7,870 nt of DNA from DATKDP01 sp035546335 (GTDB lineage Bacteria > Acidobacteriota > Thermoanaerobaculia > Gp7-AA8), in assembly GCA_035546335.1 (NCBI GenBank), contig DATKDP010000120.1, forward strand, positions 1-7,870, written 5' to 3'. A model generated the notes under the pieces. That model was not told where the DNA came from and ran no database searches. It saw only the letters and a list, made by a program, of their open reading frames with translations. Shown here piece after piece: positions 6,786-7,870 of this stretch (positions within the stretch are counted from its first letter, which is position 1; each line of letters opens with the position of its first letter). The position numbers were made by a program, and so were the translations under genes.

Positions 6786-7462
6786 GCGTCGTCCCTCCGC
6801 TGCCCGAGCTTTCGCTCGGTGCCGTGTGCAAGCCGGTGGATGTTGCCGCGGTGGCGCACGACGATCGTCAGCGAGATCAGGACACTGAATACGATGATCC
6901 AGAAACTCTCGCCCACCATGAAGCGGAGAAAAAGCGGCATCGATGCCGCCGAGAGCATCGAGGCGAGCGAGACGTAGCGCGTGAGCAGGAGCACCAGAGC
7001 GAAGATGATCAGCGCTCCTGCGATCGCATGCGGATCGAGGGCCAGAAAGACACCTGCGGCCGTGGCCACTCCTTTTCCTCCGCGGAAGCCGAGCCAGAAC
7101 GGAAATATGTGACCGAGAACTGCGAGAAGAGCGGCCAGACCGATCCAGTAGCTCGGCGAATCGAGGGGGCTCAGCGGCTGTACCAGATCAACCGGCGAGC
7201 CGGCACCTCCCCATTGCGGAAGAGCGATGATCCGGTGGGCGAGGGCGACCGCCGCCCACCCCTTTCCGGCGTCGAGCAGCAGGGCGGAGAGTCCGGCGAG
7301 CTTGCCGAAGTTGCGGAGCACGTTCGTCGCGCCGACATTTCCACTGCCGTGCTCGCGGATGTCGGCGCGCCGGGTCAGCCTGACCACCAGATAGCTGAAA
7401 GGGATCGAGCCGAGAAGGTAGGCGGATACGGCGATCGCGAGGCGCAGCCACATCGACGCCAT
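6782..7462 (-). CDS. plsY: Acyl-phosphate:glycerol-3-phosphate acyltransferase
   Basis: PlsY is the inner-membrane enzyme that acylates sn-glycerol-3-phosphate with acyl-phosphate made by PlsX, giving lysophosphatidate. With ATG 7462 the protein has 226 residues, against about 205 in E. coli. The three family motifs are present: HGSGNVGATNVLR (38-50), GHIFPFWLGFRGGKGVAT (117-134) and RHRGNIHRLAHGTERK (203-218). Membrane segments lie at about 5-27, 55-78, 105-125, 136-160 and 185-202. The loop at about 82-104 is some 20 residues longer than in E. coli. The reading frame stays open upstream to an ATG at 7567, but that extension is only translated heptanucleotide repeat (PSAxCxL units), so I reject it. 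ATG 7453 is an equally good start. No Shine-Dalgarno is seen; a TACAAT (7461-7466, minus strand) could act as a -10 box for a leaderless message from 7453. It overlaps gpsA by 4 bp and feeds the same pathway. Confidence 0.95.
   Translation of the reverse strand: MASMWLRLAIAVSAYLLGSIPFSYLVVRLTRRADIREHGSGNVGATNVLRNFGKLAGLSALLLDAGKGWAAVALAHRIIALPQWGGAGSPVDLVQPLSPLDSPSYWIGLAALLAVLGHIFPFWLGFRGGKGVATAAGVFLALDPHAIAGALIIFALVLLLTRYVSLASMLSAASMPLFLRFMVGESFWIIVFSVLISLTIVVRHRGNIHRLAHGTERKLGQRRDDA
6793..6798 (-). promoter_or_regulatory. Ribosome-binding site of gpsA
   Basis: GGAGGG on the minus strand lies inside the end of plsY, 7 bases before the GTG start of gpsA. It is the only strong Shine-Dalgarno sequence I found before any gene here, and it decides the GTG start over later alternatives. 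Confidence 0.75.
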
Positions 7463-7485
7463 TGTAGTGGAAGGGGATGGCTGAG

Positions 7486-7603
7486 GGCAGAAGGCAGAGG
7501 GCAGAGGGCAGAAGGCAGAAGGCAGATAGCAGATAGCAGAGGGCAGATAGCAGATAGCAGAGGGCAAATGGCAAATGGCGGAGTCGGATGGCAGAGGGCG
7601 GAG
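7486..7603 (+). repeat. Heptanucleotide tandem repeat array (RGCARAN), forward arm
   Basis: Fourteen 7-base units run in perfect register from 7486 to 7583 with consensus (A/G)GCA(G/A)A(A/G/T), for example GGCAGAA, GGCAGAG, GGCAGAT, AGCAGAT and GGCAAAT; the last of the fourteen is a GGCGGAG variant. A 6-base irregular unit (7584-7589) and two more heptads (7590-7603) follow. A 16-mer, GATAGCAGATAGCAGA, occurs at 7525-7540 and again at 7546-7561, 21 bp apart. The array starts 24 bp upstream of the plsY ATG and contains no stop codon on the minus strand in any of three frames, which creates spurious peptide extensions. I see no gene in it. Confidence 0.9.
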
Positions 7604-7681
7604 GACTCGCGGGGATGGGCGCTGAGTACTCTCCAGGACGCCCGGCTCTCACCTCGTCGCCTCTGCACCCCCGATCCGAGA

Positions 7682-7739
7682 TCTGCCCACGTGTCTGCGA
7701 TCTGCCTTCTGCGATCTGCTATATCTGCTATCTGCTATC
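7682..7739 (-). repeat. Heptanucleotide repeat array, inverted arm
   Basis: Units of TCTGCNN occur at 7682-7688, then in register at 7694-7700, 7701-7707, 7708-7714 and 7715-7721, and after a 2-base slip at 7724-7730 and 7731-7737. This is the same heptad family as 7486-7603 in opposite orientation. Bases 7724-7739 are the exact reverse complement of the 16-mer at 7525-7540 and 7546-7561, so the two arms could pair across about 160-180 bp. Confidence 0.85.
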
Positions 7740-7870
7740 AGTGCTGTCCAAATTAGCCCGGACTCAGGGGAGCAGCCCTGGGGTTTTCAGGGGTTTCGGT
7801 GTTGATCTGGTCGTTTTCAGGATGCGGCCTCCCATTTCTGCTGTCTCAATTGGCTAAGAAAAACTGAGCT
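7740..7870. other. Non-coding end of window, no gene recognised
   Basis: Together with 7463-7739 this makes about 400 bases without a gene, the first part being the repeat arrays. The last 131 bases show no convincing coding frame and no tRNA-like fold. Short CAGGG/CCCTG palindromes occur at 7766-7781 and 7777-7793. A change of texture toward AT-richer sequence after about 7740 might mark the edge of another element, but I cannot identify one. Confidence 0.5.

Noticed and set aside
7463..7567. PlsY start at ATG 7567 giving a 261-residue protein
   Set aside because: The extra residues are translated heptanucleotide repeat. PlsY proteins are near 200-225 residues and begin just before the first membrane helix, as ATG 7462 or 7453 does.
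7486..7739. CRISPR array
   Set aside because: The units are 7 bases, contiguous, without unique spacers of regular length, and there are no cas genes nearby.
6824..7756. 310-codon plus-strand open frame opposite plsY and through the repeat arrays
   Set aside because: It is antisense to plsY and continues into repeats. The composition is highly charged with no domain.
7588..7857. Small plus-strand open frame at the right edge
   Set aside because: It runs through the inverted heptad arm and unassigned sequence, with no ribosome-binding site and no recognisable protein features.

Overview
The window is GC-rich bacterial DNA (roughly 60% by eye, not computed) and reads like a chromosomal fragment from a Gram-negative-type, possibly Acidobacteriota-like organism. 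That placement is an inference from the gene mix (stand-alone MshEN-domain protein, CslA-like glycosyltransferase, GT-C glycosyltransferase) and from palindromic and heptanucleotide repeats of a kind I associate with such genomes. No marker gene here fixes the taxonomy. No phage genes, CRISPR, tRNA or rRNA are visible.

Layout. (1) 1-1619 is a complete IS1182-family insertion sequence with 30-bp imperfect terminal inverted repeats (25/30 identical) and one intact DDE transposase on the minus strand. Base 1 of the window is the tip of its inverted repeat, so the fragment probably begins where an assembly broke on a multi-copy element. (2) 1637-1659 is a GC-rich hairpin whose 20-bp core recurs exactly, in reverse orientation, at 5763-5782. 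(3) 4435 down to 1699 is a tight three-gene minus-strand cluster: a membrane family-2 glycosyltransferase (cellulose synthase/CslA type), a small stand-alone MshEN (GspE/PilB N-terminal) domain protein whose cyclic-di-GMP-binding repeats have lost their signature residues, and a YohD-like DedA membrane protein with two altered charged positions. (4) 4463-5737, plus strand, is a polytopic GT-C (GT87/DUF2029-like) glycosyltransferase starting about 27 bp from the divergent glycosyltransferase. (5) 7462 down to 5793 is the plsY-gpsA operon for the first steps of glycerophospholipid synthesis, with a 4-bp GTGA overlap. (6) 7486-7740 is a heptanucleotide repeat island with two arms in opposite orientation, abutting the plsY start. 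(7) The last 130 bases hold nothing I can name.

How the genes fit together. GpsA makes sn-glycerol-3-phosphate and PlsY acylates it using acyl-phosphate. The two glycosyltransferases and the DedA protein also act at the membrane, so the shared theme is envelope lipid and polysaccharide synthesis. A link between the MshEN protein and glycan export is suggested only by gene order. Most of the window is ordinary housekeeping and envelope content. The parts most worth a second look are the GT2-MshEN-DedA cluster and the inverted heptad-repeat island.
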